Source of the DNA: Candidatus Woesearchaeota archaeon
GTDB lineage: Archaea; Nanobdellota; Nanobdellia; UBA10117; ARS21
Assembly (NCBI GenBank): GCA_002725495.1
Contig: PBPJ01000043.1
Location: forward strand, 3,104 to 9,855
Reading direction: 5' to 3'
Length of the DNA: 6,752 nucleotides
Numbering within the stretch: the first letter of the stretch is position 1; each line of letters starts with the position of its first letter. The translations under genes were made by a program, and so were the position numbers. This document shows positions 5,697-6,752 of this stretch, in pieces. Below the pieces are notes generated by a model, which was not told the DNA's origin, searched no databases, and saw nothing but the letters and a program-made list of their open reading frames with translations.

Positions 5697-6312
5697 AGTT
5701 TATATCGAGAGATTTAGACGTAAATATGAGTTAATGAAAGATAAAATTAATTCTAGATTAGAAGATTTTGATTCTATAGATAAAAATGATAAATCAAAAT
5801 TATATGAAGAATTGGCATTTTGCTTTTTAACCCCTCAATCCAAGGCTAAATCTGCAGATATTGCAATTCGAAGTTTAATTAAAAATAATCTATTATTTTC
5901 AGGTAAGGCTAGCGAAATTGAACCCCACTTAAAAGGAATTAGATTTCATATTACTAAGTCAAAACGTCTTGAAGATTCCAGACCAATTTTTGATCAATTT
6001 AATTTTGATTTTACAAATATTCCTTTACTAAGAGACGAAATAGCAAATTCATTTAAGGGAATTGGAATGAAGGAAGCAAGCCATTTTTTAAGAAATATCG
6101 GTTTTGGAAAAGAAATTGCAATCTTAGATAGACATATTCTAAAAAATTTAAAACGAGTGGGAGTTATTGATGAAATACCAAAAACTATATCAAGAAAAAA
6201 ATATTTAGAAATGGAAACTAAAATGTCAAATTTCTGTAATAAAATTGGAATATCAATGGCAGAATTAGATTTACTATTTTGGTCAGAAGAAACAGGAGAA
6301 ATTCTAAAATAA
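5671..6312 (+). CDS. Ogg2-type 8-oxoguanine DNA glycosylase/AP lyase
   Basis: This bifunctional base-excision-repair enzyme removes 8-oxoguanine and nicks the abasic site. It belongs to the archaeal Ogg2 branch of the helix-hairpin-helix-GPD superfamily. Numbered from GTG 5671 (213 residues), it shows LAFCFLTPQSKAKSA (49-63), the hairpin FKGIGMKEASHFLRN (128-142) with the catalytic Lys134, and AILDRHI (150-156) with the catalytic Asp153. The protein ends in Lys213. A C-terminal lysine is the reported Ogg2 determinant for telling 8-oxoguanine from guanine. There is no C-terminal cysteine cluster, unlike endonuclease III. The start is uncertain: TTG 5656, GTG 5671, TTG 5677 and ATG 5734 are in frame. 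GTG 5671 is chosen because GGAG (5658-5661) lies 9 nt before it and the length then matches the roughly 207-residue Methanocaldococcus enzyme. It overlaps the dUTPase gene by 26 nt. Confidence 0.92.
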   Translation: MDLDQQTNEVYIERFRRKYELMKDKINSRLEDFDSIDKNDKSKLYEELAFCFLTPQSKAKSADIAIRSLIKNNLLFSGKASEIEPHLKGIRFHITKSKRLEDSRPIFDQFNFDFTNIPLLRDEIANSFKGIGMKEASHFLRNIGFGKEIAILDRHILKNLKRVGVIDEIPKTISRKKYLEMETKMSNFCNKIGISMAELDLLFWSEETGEILK

Positions 6313-6327
6313 CGTTATACAAAGACC

Positions 6328-6337
6328 TTTTATATAA
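6328..6337 (+). promoter_or_regulatory. TATA box of the MC1 gene
   Basis: TTTTATATAA contains the archaeal consensus TTTATATA, preceded by AAAGACC where the BRE would lie. Its centre is about 23 bp before the MC1 ATG (6355), and no Shine-Dalgarno site is present in the gap, so the MC1 transcript is probably leaderless or nearly so. It separates MC1 from the upstream dUTPase-Ogg2 pair. Confidence 0.55.
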
Positions 6338-6354
6338 TTAAGAATACAAATTAT

Positions 6355-6621
6355 ATGGCAAAAAATATGAGATATTTTGTTTTGCAAGAAAATGAGAGAG
6401 ATTCCTCTCACGTTTTCACTGGAAGACAACCAAGACAAGCTGCCCTTAAGGCTGCATCTAGAGGTTTTACTTCGATTATTCTGAGAGAAAGAGGCGCAAA
6501 GAAGTTACATATATATTCTGGAGAAAGATTAAAAGTATCTGCCCCAGATAATAAACCGGATTGGATGCCGGAAACAATTTGGCGAGCTAAAGTTTCAAAA
6601 AAAGGAATTAGACATTTATAA
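6355..6621 (+). CDS. Non-histone chromosomal protein MC1
   Basis: This 88-residue basic protein belongs to the MC1 family of archaeal nucleoid proteins, monomers that bind and sharply bend DNA. Family segments run through the whole chain: RYFVLQENE (6-14), HVFTGRQPRQAALKAASRG (19-37), ILRERGAKKLHIY (42-54), KVSAPDNKPDWMPETIW (60-76) and a basic tail VSKKGIRHL. Trp70 in PDWMP matches the DNA-contacting tryptophan of Methanosarcina MC1 (Trp74). Compared with that about 93-residue protein, the loop after the ALKAASRG helix is shorter: SRG is followed by FTSIILRERG with no glycine- and lysine-containing insert. The start is ATG at 6355 after a good TATA box, with no Shine-Dalgarno motif. MC1 is archaeal in distribution as far as known, so the gene is a main reason for calling the window archaeal. 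Confidence 0.93.
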   Translation: MAKNMRYFVLQENERDSSHVFTGRQPRQAALKAASRGFTSIILRERGAKKLHIYSGERLKVSAPDNKPDWMPETIWRAKVSKKGIRHL

Positions 6622-6650
6622 ATATCGATTAGTTTTTATAGATTCAACTT

Positions 6651-6656
6651 AGGTGT
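6651..6656 (+). promoter_or_regulatory. Shine-Dalgarno site that fixes the start of the last gene
   Basis: AGGTGT lies 4 to 5 nt before the ATG at 6661 and matches the core of the archaeal GGAGGTGA site. A TATA-like TTTTTATA at 6633-6640 also lies in the gap after MC1, so it is unclear whether the gene has its own promoter or is read through from MC1. Confidence 0.5.
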
Positions 6657-6660
6657 AACT

Positions 6661-6752
6661 ATGGCAAAATCAAATGACCACAGAGTATTAGGTCCGAAAT
6701 TAGGTTTTTATCAACAAATTGAAGACGTAGGTCCAGGTTTACCATTATTTCC
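6661..6752 (+). CDS. Threonyl-tRNA synthetase catalytic region, N-terminal 30 residues (3'-truncated by window edge)
   Basis: Translation from ATG 6661 gives MAKSNDHRVLGPKLGFYQQ followed by IEDVGPGLPLF, and stays open to the last base. DHR-x-LG-x-x-LG-hydrophobic followed by an acidic stretch and GPGLPLF is the entry to the class II catalytic domain of threonyl-tRNA synthetase, which charges tRNA-Thr. In full-length enzymes this stretch lies after the TGS and editing domains, usually beyond residue 200. Here it is at the very N-terminus. An in-frame stop (the MC1 TAA at 6619-6621) lies only 13 codons upstream, and a Shine-Dalgarno site precedes the ATG, so the short N-terminus looks real. This suggests a split, catalytic-only enzyme of the ThrS-cat kind known in some archaea, with editing supplied by a separate protein. 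Only 30 residues are visible, and motifs 1 to 3 are outside the window. Confidence 0.72.
   Translation, partial: MAKSNDHRVLGPKLGFYQQIEDVGPGLPLF

Noticed and set aside
1..6752. CRISPR array, tRNA, rRNA, insertion sequence or attachment site
   Set aside because: No regularly spaced repeats, tRNA-like cloverleaf, transposase motif or terminal repeats were seen. The window is nearly all protein-coding with gaps under 80 bp.

Overview
This is a very AT-rich archaeal chromosome fragment with almost no non-coding space. The archaeal assignment rests on four things: an MC1-type chromosomal protein, an Ogg2-type 8-oxoguanine glycosylase ending in lysine, TATA-like boxes about 26 bp upstream of leader genes that lack a Shine-Dalgarno site, and a regulator of the archaeal XRE-like type. 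The lineage cannot be fixed from the window. A small-genome, AT-rich lineage (marine Nitrososphaerota or Euryarchaeota, or DPANN) would fit.

Layout. Positions 1-195 (+) hold the C-terminal end of an endonuclease III with its Cys ligand set for [4Fe-4S]. It converges, across about 20 bp of AT-rich dyad, on a six-gene minus-strand operon at 217-5188. In transcription order the operon is an XRE-like regulator with C-terminal cysteines, sufB, sufD, sufS, sufU and sufC. The genes overlap by 4 to 8 nt or lie 1 nt apart. Strong Shine-Dalgarno sites precede sufB, sufD, sufS and sufU. The first gene has none and appears leaderless; sufC has none and appears coupled to sufU.

The intergenic region 5189-5264 separates the suf operon from a divergent plus-strand block. 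A perfect 14-bp palindrome (5184-5197) sits on the predicted transcription start of the suf operon and is the best operator candidate. The plus block is dUTPase (5265-5696) overlapping an Ogg2 glycosylase/lyase (about 5671-6312), then MC1 (6355-6621) with its own TATA box, then the first 30 codons of what looks like a stand-alone threonyl-tRNA synthetase catalytic subunit (6661 to the window end).

How the genes work together. SufS supplies persulfide sulfur, probably through SufU, to the SufB-SufC-SufD scaffold, which builds Fe-S clusters for clients; endonuclease III next door is one such client. The regulator is a plausible Fe-S-responsive autorepressor, which is inference. Endonuclease III, dUTPase and Ogg2 together make a DNA base-integrity neighbourhood around the Fe-S assembly operon. 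No stretch longer than 300 bases lacks a gene.
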